Assembly: GCA_900323505.1 (NCBI GenBank) | Contig: OOIN01000035.1 | Span: forward strand, 186,001-250,000 | Reading direction: 5' to 3' | From: Ustilago trichophora | Taxonomy: Eukaryota > Basidiomycota > Ustilaginomycetes > Ustilaginales > Ustilaginaceae | Length of the DNA stretch: 64,000 bases | In this document: one piece after another, positions 51,124 through 60,610 of the stretch | Layout of the letters: every line of letters begins with the position of its first letter | Numbering within the stretch: position 1 is the stretch's first letter | Notes under the pieces: model-generated | Told to the model about the DNA's origin: nothing | What the model saw: only the letters and a program-made list of their open reading frames with translations | Databases searched by the model: none | Program-made: the position numbers and the translations under genes

Positions 51124-52431
51124 TCAAGATTCTGCCTCGACGAGCTGCAAAAACGCCCTCCATTCGTCCGATTTGATTTTGTAGCCTTCCGCGTTATCCT
51201 CTGGGAAATTTCTTTCTCGTACCGCCTTGGTGTAGGCCTGGACAGCTGCGATCCTGAGCGCACCAATCGAGGTACCCTCGGGGCTGAAGTTGCGTACGAA
51301 TTTGGGTGGGGCTGGTGTAAGTTCCGAAGCTTTTGGCAACTTTGCTTGTGCCTCGGTTGAAGTTTGAGTTTGAGTTAGGGCGGCGAGTATATGTCCGGCG
51401 CCGGTCAGATCGCCCAACATGTCGTTCATGACCAAGATTTGGCCGTCTGTTTTGCTGCCGGCGCCGATGCCTATGGTTGGGATGTGGAGATGGGTGGTGA
51501 TGTACTCGCCGATGCGGGTAGGGATGCATTCTAGGACGATGCTAAAGCAACCAGCTTTTTGAAGGGCGTAGGAAGCGTCTAGGATGTCTTTGGCTTGGAT
51601 GGCGGTTTTGCCCTGGACGCGGTAGCCAGAGGTGGAAGCGACACGCTGGGGTTGAAGGCCGAGATGACCCATGACGGGGATTCCGTGGTCGGTGAGACGC
51701 TGGATGAGGGGGAGGACTTCGTAGCTGCCTTCGATCTTGACACCATCCACACCGGTTTGTTGGATCAAAGTGACGACCGAGGCAACGGCAGAGTCGATTG
51801 AGCCGAAAGTGGAGCCAAACGGCATGTCGGCGATGACTAGGGGTGATTGGGGCAGGTGGATTCCATCGAGTAGGCTGGCTGCTGAGAATAGCGGTGCGTC
51901 CAGGCCGCGTTTGACGGCTTGACAGTGATGGATCATGGCATCGAGACAAAGAGGTTGGGTGGAGTTGTAGCCGAGAGCGACGTTGGCGAGCGAGTCACCG
52001 ATGAGGCAGAGATCGACGGAAGCTGAACGGATGGAAAGCGCAGAGGGGTAGTCGTGGGCGGTGAGACATACGATGGGGGTGTTGGAAGCTTTGAGAGATT
52101 GAATGTCGGCGATGGTGTTGCTACGAGGAGGGCTTGGAATGGAGTTGATGATAGCTTTTGCTTTTCCTTTGCTGGTGGTGGAGGTGAGGATGGAAGATGG
52201 TTGGACATGAGATCCAGCTGGCCAGGAGCTGCGAATAACAGACGAGGAGCTAAAATGCCTTGTTCGAATACCAGAGTTGGACTCCAAGCGAAGCTCTCGA
52301 TTCTTCCTACGAGTGACCGTTGGAACCGTAGAAACAGTTGAATAGGAGCAAGAAGCAGCCGCCGCCATGCCACCTTTGGGGACAAAGTGGTGGAGTTGCA
52401 TTCTGGCCATTCCACCTGCAGTCGACGCCAT
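51124..52431 (-). CDS. ECM31: 3-methyl-2-oxobutanoate hydroxymethyltransferase (ketopantoate synthesis)
   Basis: 435 residues. The PanB barrel begins near residue 85 (IADIQSLKASNTPIVCLTAHDYPSA). It continues with DLCLIGDSLANVALGY, VIADMPFGSTFGS, GVDGVKIEGS, IPVMGHLGLQPQRV, VLECIPTRIGEYIT, and IGIGAGSKTDGQILVMNDMLG. All are hallmark segments; Asp in GDSLA and the Glu of VLECIP bind Mg or act in catalysis. The enzyme makes ketopantoate from alpha-ketoisovalerate and methylene-tetrahydrofolate, the first step to pantothenate and CoA. The first 70 residues are Ser/Arg-rich and probably target mitochondria. The ATG at 52431 is the first in frame. There is a Thr/Gln-rich insert (LTQTQTSTEAQ) near the C-terminus. 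Confidence 0.96.
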   Translation of the reverse strand: MASTAGGMARMQLHHFVPKGGMAAAASCSYSTVSTVPTVTRRKNRELRLESNSGIRTRHFSSSSVIRSSWPAGSHVQPSSILTSTTSKGKAKAIINSIPSPPRSNTIADIQSLKASNTPIVCLTAHDYPSALSIRSASVDLCLIGDSLANVALGYNSTQPLCLDAMIHHCQAVKRGLDAPLFSAASLLDGIHLPQSPLVIADMPFGSTFGSIDSAVASVVTLIQQTGVDGVKIEGSYEVLPLIQRLTDHGIPVMGHLGLQPQRVASTSGYRVQGKTAIQAKDILDASYALQKAGCFSIVLECIPTRIGEYITTHLHIPTIGIGAGSKTDGQILVMNDMLGDLTGAGHILAALTQTQTSTEAQAKLPKASELTPAPPKFVRNFSPEGTSIGALRIAAVQAYTKAVRERNFPEDNAEGYKIKSDEWRAFLQLVEAES

Positions 52432-52623
52432 GGTGGCTGTTGGATGCAACCGCTGTGGTGGTCTAGGGAGAGTGTATGGATGAAAGCCGGATGGTTATGT
52501 TGGCTGGTGGCGGTGGCGGTGATGTAAGAAGAAGGAGAGAAAGGATGTATGGGTGGACAGATATCCTATTTGAAGGCGAAAGGCAAATTGGCGTGATATT
52601 GGTGTTCGGCTATGATCTTGTCC

Positions 52624-52625
<2 letters not shown>

Positions 52626-52654
<29 letters not shown>
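52626..52654. repeat. Poly(T) tract of 29 bases
   Basis: An uninterrupted T run upstream of the PanB gene. It is one of four T runs of 20 or more bases in the window. Confidence 0.85.
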
Positions 52655-53209
52655 CTTTCTTCCTGAAAAGACGGCCAATTTTCTCCACAATTGCGGCTAC
52701 GTTGGCAACTAAGCTGTTCCGTGGAGCACCGGAGCACCGCACAACTCAGCATCCGAGCAAATGGAACCAACACTTCAGAGTGCGCAACAAGGAATGAATG
52801 ATACACAAAGAGGCGCAAATGAAGATGACATAAAGTCGCCGTCAATCTCATCTGGTGGTGGTTGTTTAATTTTTGAGTTTGCGCACGCGAGAGCGCAGTA
52901 GAAGCTGGCTTAAGTTACCGAACAAGCGCCGAACGAAGCAACCGAGTGTTCTGCGCAACCATGACCTTGTATTTCAGCAGCCAGCAGCGATTCACCGGTC
53001 ATAGACAAGGTTTGAGCTCCTCAAGTTAAGATGTAAGATGTGCGTGGGCGTAATATTTTGGGCGGCTTTGTGTGAGTGGTGTGCTGTTATTAATATTGCA
53101 TTTCCCATTTTTGCATTTCCACGTTGGCCCGCGGGGAGAGAGTAGTGGCGGGAGAGCATTTATTATTCATTGCCCTGCTTGCTACTCCATCCTCCTCCAT
53201 CACCAACAG

Positions 53210-53237
53210 CACTCACTCACTCACTCACTCACTCACT
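53210..53237 (+). repeat. (CACT)7 microsatellite in Sec14-type leader
   Basis: Seven CACT units lie 95 bp before the ATG at 53333. Confidence 0.85.
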
Positions 53238-53332
53238 CCCAATTCCATCATCCAACATATCGCTCTTTCCCCCTCGACCTCTGTCACCCACCTTCATTTG
53301 CTCATCCTAGAGCTTAATCTCCTCTCCCAACC

Positions 53333-55303
53333 ATGGTCGACTCAACCACAACACTCGATTACCTTCACTCACCCGGATATCGATCCAACCTCACTCCGTC
53401 ACAGACGCTTGCCCTCTTTAAGCTTTGGCGTCGCTTCTTGAGACTCTGCGAAATCACTTCCCACTCTTCCGACTCGATCGGCGCCGAATCTCAACCACCA
53501 TCCCATCCTACTCACAACGCTTCTCGCTCTTCAACAGATTCATTCCGGCGCAGCCTCGGTCGAAAAGCCCGCGCAGCCGCATCCGAACCCGCATCTCACC
53601 ACTCTTCCGCTTCCACATCCCACGAGAGTCTGCAGCACAACCATTCACTCGATCCCAACAACATCCCCAAAGATGACAAGCTCAAGGAACACTTGCGACA
53701 TCTCGAAGAGAGCAAAGAGATGCAAGCCTTCTTGCTCAATCATGGTGGTGCCGCCTTACGCCGCGAATTCTGGGCCATCGTCAAGGGAGAACATCCAGAT
53801 GCCTACATGTTGAGATGTCTACGGGCGCGCAAATGGGACGTCGATAGGGCGCTTGCCATCATTGGTTCCACCTGCGCCTTTCGCGTCCAGTACAACATCT
53901 CCAACATTATGAAGCAGGCAGAGCTTGGCTTGATAAAGACCCGCGGAGGCTTCAACATCATGAACAACGGCATCTCGTACACCTACGGCGCAACCGCAGC
54001 AGGCGAACCCGTCTATTTCATCGAAGTAGGCTCCCACTACTCGTCCAATCAGACTGCAGAGGAGCTCAAGCGAGGTGTCATCCTATTGCAAGAATCCCTA
54101 CAGATCCTCATGCCTCCGCCAGTCGAACGCAAGGTCGTCATCTTCAACCTCAACAATTTCGGCATTCGCAACATGGATTGGAGTATCGTCCTCTTTATGG
54201 CCAAAACCATGGAATCCTTCTACCCAGAAACCCTGGCGAGGGTATACGTCCACGGAGCTCCCTGGATCTTCAAACCTATCTGGAGCATCCTCAAACCGCT
54301 TCTAGACCCCGTTGTTCGCGATAAAGTTCATCTCACATGGAAAGTGGAAGAGCTCCAAGACCACGTCCCATCCTCACACTTGCCCAAAGATACCATGCAT
54401 GGAGAATTGGATTGGTCCTTCACCTACCCTACACCCACCGAAGACGAGAATGACATCCAAAACGACACTGCCACAGCCGAACAACTCGCCACGCTCTACC
54501 GCAACGCATGCATGGAATTCGAGTACGCCACACGCGCTCTTGCACGAGCCTATGGCGATGCAGCTCTATCCGATGCCAAGGGCAATGGGATTCGGCCCAA
54601 GTTCCCTGGTCGTTCTCACAATAATACAACAACAACAACAACAGCAATAGCAGAAGATGCCGACTTGGATGAGGAGGATTGGGAACCTGAAGGAGTATCC
54701 AGTTTGCGTGCCAATCGGGATATCTTGGCAACCAAAGTCAGAGTGGCTTGGTTAAAGTTGAAACCGTACATCATAGGTACGTTGAAATACGACCGTTGGG
54801 GCGTGATTGATGCGGAAGGTGTGATCCGTTGGAAGTACGATAGTGTAGATGGCAAGCATGAAGAGCAAGTTTTGGGCGAAGGGACAAGTCTCTCTGTTCT
54901 TGAAAGGAATCTTGCCGAATTAGATGCCATTGCTGCCCACAACTCCTCCACTACCAATGCGACTTCGGCGACAAAGCTTCCCCCAGCAGCCTTTCGTGGT
55001 TCCCACCTCACCAAGAACAACACTTCAGAACGTCGCCAGCAAAACATGACACATGGATCTACAGACGCCGTTCAAGCAACAACCATCGACACTTCGCTTC
55101 GAACGGCAGAAGCAGAAGCGGAAACAGAAGCGGAACCAGAATGCGAAGGTCGCCCATCATCAGTAGCCCTCACCGCGCTCTCCAAACTGGACAGTACCCA
55201 GAATAGCGCCTTTGAAGAAGCGATCCCCATCCACCCGAGCCAACGATTGGAAAGGGTGAGAAATGGAGATGTCGAAGTGGCAGAGGTGAAACCTCTACTA
55301 TAA
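53333..55303 (+). CDS. Sec14/CRAL-TRIO lipid-transfer protein (Csr1/Pdr16-like)
   Basis: 656 residues, one exon. The CRAL-TRIO N-helices are at about 135-195 (LLNHGGAALRREFW, then YMLRCLRARKWDVDRAL). The lipid-binding lobe runs to about 355, with PVYFIEVGSHY, KVVIFNLNNFGIRNMDW and YPETLARVYVHGAPWIFKPIW, then LDPVVRDKVHLT. These are typical Sec14 segments. A disordered 110-residue N-terminus and an acidic 300-residue C-terminal extension surround it, larger than in yeast homologues. Within the extension, DRWGVIDAEGVIRWKYD may form a small additional fold. Sec14-like proteins exchange phosphatidylinositol with another lipid and set local PI kinase activity. Membrane partner and ligand are not evident. 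Confidence 0.92.
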   Translation: MVDSTTTLDYLHSPGYRSNLTPSQTLALFKLWRRFLRLCEITSHSSDSIGAESQPPSHPTHNASRSSTDSFRRSLGRKARAAASEPASHHSSASTSHESLQHNHSLDPNNIPKDDKLKEHLRHLEESKEMQAFLLNHGGAALRREFWAIVKGEHPDAYMLRCLRARKWDVDRALAIIGSTCAFRVQYNISNIMKQAELGLIKTRGGFNIMNNGISYTYGATAAGEPVYFIEVGSHYSSNQTAEELKRGVILLQESLQILMPPPVERKVVIFNLNNFGIRNMDWSIVLFMAKTMESFYPETLARVYVHGAPWIFKPIWSILKPLLDPVVRDKVHLTWKVEELQDHVPSSHLPKDTMHGELDWSFTYPTPTEDENDIQNDTATAEQLATLYRNACMEFEYATRALARAYGDAALSDAKGNGIRPKFPGRSHNNTTTTTTAIAEDADLDEEDWEPEGVSSLRANRDILATKVRVAWLKLKPYIIGTLKYDRWGVIDAEGVIRWKYDSVDGKHEEQVLGEGTSLSVLERNLAELDAIAAHNSSTTNATSATKLPPAAFRGSHLTKNNTSERRQQNMTHGSTDAVQATTIDTSLRTAEAEAETEAEPECEGRPSSVALTALSKLDSTQNSAFEEAIPIHPSQRLERVRNGDVEVAEVKPLL

Positions 55304-55445
55304 CATAAAGAGGGGGAAAGGAATATGTATTCTAGCCTTTCGTTATCATCATGGGAGGAAAAAAACAAGCTTGGGTCGAGATGTGTGTGCGGTGTGTGTG
55401 AGATGAAATATGTGTGCGAATGTCTGCGCAGGGCAGGATAATGAA

Positions 55446-57115
55446 ATGCGACAGAGCGAGAGACGGAGATCTCCGTTGAGCCTCAAATTTGGCAAGGTGG
55501 ACCCTGCATTTTTGTTCAACAAGGTACAAATACAGTGCCGTCGACACTTTTTTTTTTTCTTTTGTTTTCCTTGTCACCCCATCACGTCAACCTTGTTCGC
55601 TCCCCTTAGCAAATCCATTCTTGGGAGCAGGCAAAGAAAGGCAATCATACGGTCATCAAAGTGGATCAAGACGTTGGGTGTGCAAGCTGCTGCAGTTGGT
55701 TATCCCGCACGTGCACTATCGTTGGTTACCATCGACAGCAGCAGTTTTGCTCGAGCGATTCACTCTTCTTCTTCCCCCCAACCGCAGCAAAGCCAACCAA
55801 GAGGTGTTTGGAACGCTTTAGCGAGCCTCTTAGCTCCAACTCGAACACAAGGGCAACAAGAAGATAAGCACCCGGTGGGATCGAAAATCAAAATGCAACC
55901 CAACCACAACAATGGAGAAGCAGAAGGAGAAGAAGCCATCTCCCCCATACCTCCCCCTCCAGCAACTAAAAAGCTGTCCGCCTCTGATGGACCGCTGGTT
56001 TGGATCGATTGCGAGTAAGTGCTTTCTGTTGTGGAAGCGGACTGCACAGACTAGGTTGGTTCTATGACGGCGTGCAAGGAGGGATTAAGTTGCTCGGACA
56101 GTGTTCGGCATGGCTGTCTGAGCAGAGGTCGCTTTCAAGTCAAACGTCGTTCAAGGTCATTGATGGACCGATCCGTGCCGATTTTCGAGCTTGGGCTGTC
56201 CGCCTCTTCTGACACTGCACCTCGTTCACACCTCCATCCTCCAGCCCCGAAAAGAACCCGCACTAACCACCCTCTTCTCTCCCCCCCCCCCCCCCCCCCT
56301 TTCCTCCCCCACAAAAATCCCAAACGTCCATCTGCATGCAATGTTTTAACCACACTGGGGGTTTTTTTTTTTGCACGCACAGAATGACAGGCCTCAACAT
56401 CGAAAAGGGAGACCGACTCCTCGAAGTCGCATGCATCATCACCGATGGAGATCTGAACCCTGTCGATGAAGGTGTGAGCTACGTCATCAGTACGCCCAAG
56501 GAAGTTTTGGATGGTATGAATGCTTGGTATGTATCGATCACCCGCTCGTCTTTTTTACGCCACAAAGACAGCTTGAAGGTTTTGAAACCCGTCATAGGAC
56601 GGAAGAAAAGTGTGACACTAACAGTATTGCTCTCATGAAACCTGTCTACGCCGCACGAACACATTTCCTTCTGTTTCATATCCTCCCTGCCCCCCGCGTT
56701 ATGACTCACCAGGTGTCTGAACCAGCACGCACTCTCCGGTCTGACGTCAGCCTGTCTCTCACCGACCCATTCGTACCCACACGCCTCTGTTCGAGCCTCC
56801 CTCCTGGCCTATATCCGCGATCGCATCCCCACCCCCTCCACCGCCTGTCTCGCCGGCAACACCGTCCACGCCGACAAAGCCTTCCTCCAAAAAGAAATGC
56901 CCGAACTAATCAACCACCTCCATTATCGCATCGTTGACGTTTCAAGCCTCAAAGAACTCGTCCGTCGCTGGTACGGCGCAGAAAGCATCATGGTCTGGAA
57001 ACGCAATGGTCAACCAACAAATGGTAATGACCATAGAGCGCTGAACGATATCAAAGGCAGTATTGATGAACTCAGATGGTATAGGCAACGAGTCTTCTTG
57101 CCTAATCAAAAGTAG
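55446..57115 (+). CDS. REX2: Oligoribonuclease / RNA exonuclease 2 (three exons, 5' end uncertain)
   Basis: The exons are (55446)-56014, 56383-56526 and 56713-57115. Joins restore WIDCEMTGLN and MNAWCLNQHALSGLT. The DEDDh motifs are in order: D-x-E in WIDCEMTG, Asp in AGNTVHADK, the YRIVDVSSLKEL block, and HRALNDIKGSIDEL. The enzyme removes two- to five-base RNA remnants from the 3' end, mainly in mitochondria. The 5' end is unclear. The frame is open from 55410; methionines occur at 55446 and 55893 only. Sequence before 55893 includes a presequence-like stretch (SFARAIHSSSSPQ) but also a T-rich part that hardly looks coding, so an upstream intron is possible. Starting at 55893 would give 222 residues, near the family norm. 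Intron 1 holds 19 consecutive C. Confidence 0.9.
56281..56299 (+). repeat. Poly(C) run of 19 bases in intron
   Basis: Nineteen consecutive C lie in intron 1 of the oligoribonuclease gene, followed by a T11 run before the acceptor. Its true length may vary between reads. Confidence 0.8.
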
Positions 57116-57128
57116 TTGGTAGTTTGGA

Positions 57129-57983
57129 GTTTAACGAAATCCATGTACTTGCGACGCAGATGCCTTTTCGAAATTGTGCACCATATCACTGCATGGTATC
57201 TGGATCATGCTTTGTTGTGATCAGTGACTGTGCCAAGCATAATGCAAGTGCAAAAGTCTTTGCAGAGTGTCTGCTGCTCCCTGCTCGGTGAGAGGCTACG
57301 CTTTTGTGACCAGTTTGATAAGCACAATGTGATGTTGCAGCACGGAGAATGCACACCGCATCATTCAGTCACTTTGGCAGTGTGCATGCATTTTGCCTAC
57401 TGGCAGAATCCTGCACCACAAGCATCAGCTCCTTGAGTGATCATCATCACCTCTTCAACAACATAGTATTGGATCAATTGGATGCCTACCACAACATGCT
57501 GGTCTTTGTGGTTGACAAGGGTGACATCGACCCTGGGAAATTGCAGCCACAGCACCAGTGTCTTTTTTTTTTTTTTTTTTTTTGTTGTTGCTCTTCATCA
57601 TCATCACTTACCACAACAAGCATGTCTTCTTCTTTCTTGAGATGCAATGGCAATTGCAGCATGCACATGGCTAGGGAGGAAGCTGATGCCTCTGGTGTTG
57701 AATTTTGTCAACAGTTGAAATGCATGTATGCTGCCAAAGTGCCTGGATGTCAACTGCATTCTGGAGCGCTGTCTGTGCTCAACAAAGAGCAAGGAGAGAT
57801 GTCAAGCACCGAGGAGCAGATGCTTCAAGACAGCTTTGGAACAGATACCCTGCTTGAGATCACCATGGATCGTGACAAAGTGTGGTCCAGATATCAAACA
57901 GCACACTGATATGGTGCACAAATTCAAACAGGCTTCTGCGTCGCAAGTACAGCTGTGTCGCAAGTACATAGGTTACGTTAAAG
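57129..57983. repeat. Foldback element: imperfect inverted repeat with ~300-bp arms
   Basis: The left arm (about 57129-57432) and the complement of the right arm (about 57678-57983) align along their length with scattered mismatches and small gaps. Shared blocks in order are TTTAACG, TGTACTTGCGAC, GCAGA(T/A)GCC, TTGTGCACCATATCA, TATCTGGA, CTTTGT, CACTTTGGCAGC/T, CATGCATTT and GCATCAGCT. The right arm carries an extra 17-base copy of the TGTACTTGCGAC region. The spacer (about 245 bp) contains a T21 run followed by GTTGTTG. No transposase frame is present and no clear target duplication was found. A 186-residue frame across it reads both arms and is probably a by-product. It begins 14 bp after the oligoribonuclease stop codon. 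Confidence 0.8.
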
Positions 57984-58340
57984 CGAAATCAACCAGCTTG
58001 CTCGGATGCACATTGTATAGTGCAAGGATATGTGTTCAGCAATAGTGTCCACCATCTAGCTGTGCATAGCGCATCCACCAGATATCGGCTAGATGAAGGA
58101 TATGGTGTGGACATCATAAATAATTAAGGCACACATGTCGGTCCTACAGACACACCTCGGGTGTTAACTTGGCACTGGGGAAAGAGCTCCCCCCCCCTTT
58201 GCACACACACAAACGCAACAACAGCTTCTTCATTCGATGATCTTTCGCTTTGCCATTACAACACCTCTCTCATCTCTCTATCTCTCTCTCTCTCTTTACA
58301 AAGGCGCCTACATATATAGATCTTAAGCGTGGGCTTTACT
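57984..58340. other. Convergent intergenic region
   Basis: About 360 bp between the foldback element and the coronin stop. It includes a C9 run near 58188 and a CT repeat near 58271-58297, probably in the coronin 3' untranslated region. Nothing else is recognised. Confidence 0.5.
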
Positions 58341-60053
58341 CTAGAGACTGTTGAGCAAAGCCTCCCTCGCCTTCCTCTGATTGGCTTTGAGCGTCTCGTT
58401 CTCCTGTTCGAGCTGTCGAATTTTGGTATCGCGTTCCTCGACTGCCGTTCGCAACTTCTCGAGTTCCTTTTGGAGCTGTTCAACCTCTGCACCGCTATTA
58501 CCGCTCGTGGTGCTCGTAGAAGTGGTAGTCTTTGAAGCGCCGTTTTGAGACACCGCTGCAGGAGCGGGAGCGGGAGAGGAAGCGGAAGTAGTAGGTGTAG
58601 GAGTAGCAGCAGTGTTGTTGTTGTCCTTCAACTGGGAAAAGGTGCTCTTTGGCTCTTCAGAAGGACGGGGGGTGGCAAGGGGGGAAGATTTGGAAGGACT
58701 AGCGGATCTCGGCAAAGCTTGAGTCGGTGTTGGTGCAGGAGCGGCGGCAGGTGTAGGTGCAGGTGCAGAAGCTGTCTTACTACTTGCTGCCTCAGGAACC
58801 TTACCACTGCTACTAACTCCCTTACCCGTCTCCAACGAGATCAAGTTCCTCTGAGCCCTCTTGCCATCAAAGAATTCCTTTGCACTCAGTGCAGCTTCTG
58901 CACTGGGCGCAGGCGGGAAGATGTCACTCTGGAAACTTTCGGCTTTTCTGGGAACGCAGAACGAAACGGGTTGGATCGTAGTTCCAGTGATCTTGTACGC
59001 CTTGGCAATCTCATTTTCCTCGGTGTTGAGGAATCGTCGAGGGACAAATGTCAAGCCTCGTTGGGGTTCGCTGGATTTGGATTCGGTGAGATAGTGCAAT
59101 TCGTCATTCTCCAATTCGTAGTATCGAATGTTTCCATCTCCTTTACCGGCGAGGAAGACGATGTTGTTGTCGCTCCAGAAGGGCATGATGATTCCACTGC
59201 TCGAGTCGAGCGTGACTTGCTTCAAGGGGCCGGCAGAGAGATTCTTGGTATCCCAGAGGAACATTTGACGATCCGACATCTTGGAGAATCCAGTGGTGAT
59301 GGCACGATCCTTATCACCACACCAGATGACACGGGCGCCTTTGATGCCGCCGTGCGAGTCGGCGGTCTGAACAGCGTTTTCGCCGGCACGAGGGTCGAAG
59401 GTGCGGATCTTGCGATCGCGCGAGGTGGCGATGAGGGTGGTTCCTGTCCAGTCCCAATCGAGAGATTGGATGGTATCGGTGAAACCACGGAGAGAGATGC
59501 TGGGGCTGGAAGCGGCAGTGGAAGCATTGGATACGTCAAAGAGCTTGACGACATGATCACCGGTAGCAGCAGCGAGAACGTTGGATGCGGTGGGATGCCA
59601 AACGACCTGACCGATCTTTCTGCCACCGCCACTGACGCGAGCGATGGGTTCGAAGTCCTTGACACCTCCATTGCGCTCTCGCTCCTTGTCGGACCACTCG
59701 AGCTGTTCGAAATTGGCATCGTCGATCTTCCAGAGGCCGATGGTGCCGTCATCGGAGGCGGAAGCGACAAAATTGTCCTCAAAGGGGCTGAATGCAGTGT
59801 CTAGGACAGTGGCAGTGTGACCACGGCAGAGAGGGTAGATGTCGGGAAGCTTGCCGGGACGGTTGATGGGGAGAACGGCAAAGGCACCTCCACCAGAGGC
59901 GTTCCAATTGATCGAGATGTACTTGCCATTGGCAGCGACGAGGTTGGTATCCCAGGCGTTGTTGGAGACCTTTACATTTTCGTAGCAAGCTTCCTTCTTG
60001 GCAACGTTGGGATAGACGTGACGATACTTGGAGGGTCGGACGAAACGACTCAT
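58341..60053 (-). CDS. CRN1: Coronin (actin-binding WD40 protein)
   Basis: 570 residues, one exon. It opens with the coronin signature MSRFVRPSKYRHVYPN, followed by a seven-bladed propeller (residues about 10-380). The propeller includes GHTATVLDTAFSPFEDNFVASASDDGTIGLWKI, IGQVVWHPTASNVLAAATGD and LDWDWTGTTLIATSRDRKIRTFDPR. The conserved C-terminal extension follows (FVPRRFLNTEENEIAKAYKIT, then IFPPAPSAE). A Pro/Ala/Ser-rich linker of about 110 residues leads to a C-terminal coiled coil (about 520-570, VEQLQKELEKLRTAVEERD) for oligomerisation. Coronin binds F-actin and tunes Arp2/3 in cortical patches. Length and order are those of fungal Crn1. Confidence 0.97.
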   Translation of the reverse strand: MSRFVRPSKYRHVYPNVAKKEACYENVKVSNNAWDTNLVAANGKYISINWNASGGGAFAVLPINRPGKLPDIYPLCRGHTATVLDTAFSPFEDNFVASASDDGTIGLWKIDDANFEQLEWSDKERERNGGVKDFEPIARVSGGGRKIGQVVWHPTASNVLAAATGDHVVKLFDVSNASTAASSPSISLRGFTDTIQSLDWDWTGTTLIATSRDRKIRTFDPRAGENAVQTADSHGGIKGARVIWCGDKDRAITTGFSKMSDRQMFLWDTKNLSAGPLKQVTLDSSSGIIMPFWSDNNIVFLAGKGDGNIRYYELENDELHYLTESKSSEPQRGLTFVPRRFLNTEENEIAKAYKITGTTIQPVSFCVPRKAESFQSDIFPPAPSAEAALSAKEFFDGKRAQRNLISLETGKGVSSSGKVPEAASSKTASAPAPTPAAAPAPTPTQALPRSASPSKSSPLATPRPSEEPKSTFSQLKDNNNTAATPTPTTSASSPAPAPAAVSQNGASKTTTSTSTTSGNSGAEVEQLQKELEKLRTAVEERDTKIRQLEQENETLKANQRKAREALLNSL

Positions 60054-60610
60054 CTTGCAATGGGCAACAATCTATCGGAGAAGATGATGAGATGGAGTGG
60101 GCGAGGAGATGGGGATGGGGATGGGGATGTGCGACAGAGAGAGACACAGCGAGAGGGATGGATAATGTGGGGGAACAAGGGGAAGAAGAAAGGGTTGTGT
60201 GGTGTGGGTGGTCGTCATGTCCAGATGCGAATTCGGCTGTGCGTGTGTGACACTCAGTGGTCAGCCCCTGATCCGTGCGGCCCATCGGATCTCATTAATC
60301 CTTTTTTTGGTCGGAGTGAAGATGTCGACTACATCGACCTAACATTGACGAAAGGCAGCAAATGTTAGATTCAAGACTGGAGAGGAGAAGGCGCGGTTGG
60401 GCCTCTTCCTTAGCCAGACGCTCAGTCGATCGAAACAGAGTCAAAATAATGTGCATTTCTGTCCTTTTATATGTATGTTGGTTTCTCTCGTGTCGCGTTT
60501 AGCGCAGTCGAGAAGAACATTTCAGGTCCAACTCAGCCTCTTTGGTCCTTGTCTTTTCCTCTCCACCCACTCTCTTCGCCTCAACTTCCATAAAGAGTCT
60601 TTGGTCCAAC

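Larger units (their letters stand above)
52432..53332. other. Divergent intergenic region with poly(T) tract
   Basis: About 900 bp between the PanB and Sec14-type genes. It contains a 29-base T run at 52626-52654 and (CACT)7 at 53210-53237. The right part is the CT-rich leader of the Sec14-type gene. No other gene is seen. Confidence 0.55.

Noticed and set aside
55410..55892. Taking the whole upstream open frame as a certain N-terminus of the oligoribonuclease
   Set aside because: Part of it encodes a T-run derived poly-Phe stretch and lies close to the preceding gene; the true start could not be settled.
57349..57909. 186-codon plus-strand frame
   Set aside because: It runs through both arms and the T21 spacer of the foldback element; its parts are mirror images, so it is not a normal gene.
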